Shown here: in pieces, positions 63,889 to 64,000 of the stretch
Layout of the letters: the number at the start of each line of letters is the position of its first letter
Position numbering within the stretch: the first letter of the stretch is position 1
Source: Alphaproteobacteria bacterium
GTDB taxonomy: Bacteria > Pseudomonadota > Alphaproteobacteria > Micropepsales > Micropepsaceae
Assembly: GCA_019241645.1 (NCBI GenBank)
Contig: JAFAWQ010000022.1
Location: forward strand, 1-64,000
DNA length: 64,000 bases
Direction of reading: 5' to 3'
The notes under the pieces: generated by a model
Told to the model about the DNA's origin: nothing
The model's database searches: none
What the model saw: only the letters and a program-made list of their open reading frames with translations
Made by a program: the position numbers and the translations under genes

Positions 63889-64000
63889 TCGCGCACGCAA
63901 GCCCGTGTTGCTTGCAGGCTTGGCAGGATTGGCACTTTCGCTGACAGCATGCGAAACGGTTCGCAATGTGGTGGGCGGAGACAAGTCGCCGCCGGACGAA
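63878..64000 (+). CDS. Lipoprotein, DUF3035/BamF-like (3' end outside window)
   Basis: 41 codons before the window ends. MWSNRARKPVLLAGLAGLALSLTAC is a lipoprotein signal with lipobox LTAC, and the following ETVRNVVGGDKSPPDE matches the start of DUF3035 proteins (BamF subunit of the outer-membrane assembly complex), which typically follow lspA in alphaproteobacteria. It overlaps lspA by 11 nt. Confidence 0.75.
   Translation, partial: MWSNRARKPVLLAGLAGLALSLTACETVRNVVGGDKSPPDE

Overview
The window is about 64 kb of GC-rich (roughly 60 to 65 %) chromosomal DNA from an alphaproteobacterium. Support for this comes from gene order (cmk-rpsA; mreBCD-mrdA-rodA; ribF-ileS-lspA followed by a DUF3035-type lipoprotein), a class II DAHP synthase opening with [12 protein letters not shown]7-type SOS operators, and a groESL operon with a CIRCE operator and an intercistronic hairpin. 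A genus cannot be named by eye; the Rhizomicrobium/Micropepsaceae neighbourhood is only a guess. No rRNA operon, CRISPR array, transposase, integrase or prophage was seen, so this is mostly housekeeping chromosome with one accessory stretch.

Layout. 0-6.4 kb: end of cmk, rpsA, two small unknown genes, then a gap that carries an SOS-like promoter and one copy of a dispersed repeat, followed by a uracil-DNA-glycosylase-family gene, a lipoprotein hydrolase, an HPF/RaiA protein and tRNA-Val. 6.5-15.9 kb: a secreted HExxE protein, gph, then glmU-glmS-rpiA-gor and aroG (amino sugars, pentose phosphate, glutathione redox, shikimate entry). 15.9-18.2 kb: a two-gene osmoprotectant-type ABC importer with a fused permease and binding protein. 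18.5-24.5 kb: the rod-shape and elongasome operon, then tRNA-Lys and marC. 25.3-29.1 kb: a complete tyrosine/homogentisate catabolic operon (hppD, hmgA, fahA, maiA), ending next to the second, inverted repeat copy. 29.4-34.4 kb: a minus-strand operon of an M20 amidohydrolase, DUF423, and lutABC (lactate oxidation).

34.5-42.4 kb is the accessory part. It holds three kinds of sulfotransferase-like proteins (four genes here and a fifth at 51.4 kb) and a TPR-glycosyltransferase. Two of the sulfotransferases are inverted paralogues with locally lower GC. tRNA-Gln and rlmE sit inside the cluster. Together these look like a system that builds and sulfates a surface glycan or modifies proteins, but the substrate is unknown. 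42.6-57.1 kb: a DUF885 protein, an HAF-repeat protein, groESL, a small winged-helix regulator with membrane partners, an esterase, YceI, a desaturase, a His/Trp/Gly-rich secreted protein, a class III aminotransferase and alanine dehydrogenase. 57.1-57.5 kb is a gap with RNA-like secondary structure. 57.5-64 kb: an OmpA-like lipoprotein, a HAD hydrolase, a MaoC hydratase, ribF, ileS, lspA and the start of a lipoprotein gene.

The least explained signals are the inverted pair of about 190-bp elements at 3981-4168 and 29189-29397, each opening with the same TTGACG-N17-TATGTT promoter overlapped by GTTC-N7-GTAC; the sulfotransferase cluster; and the structured gap after ald.
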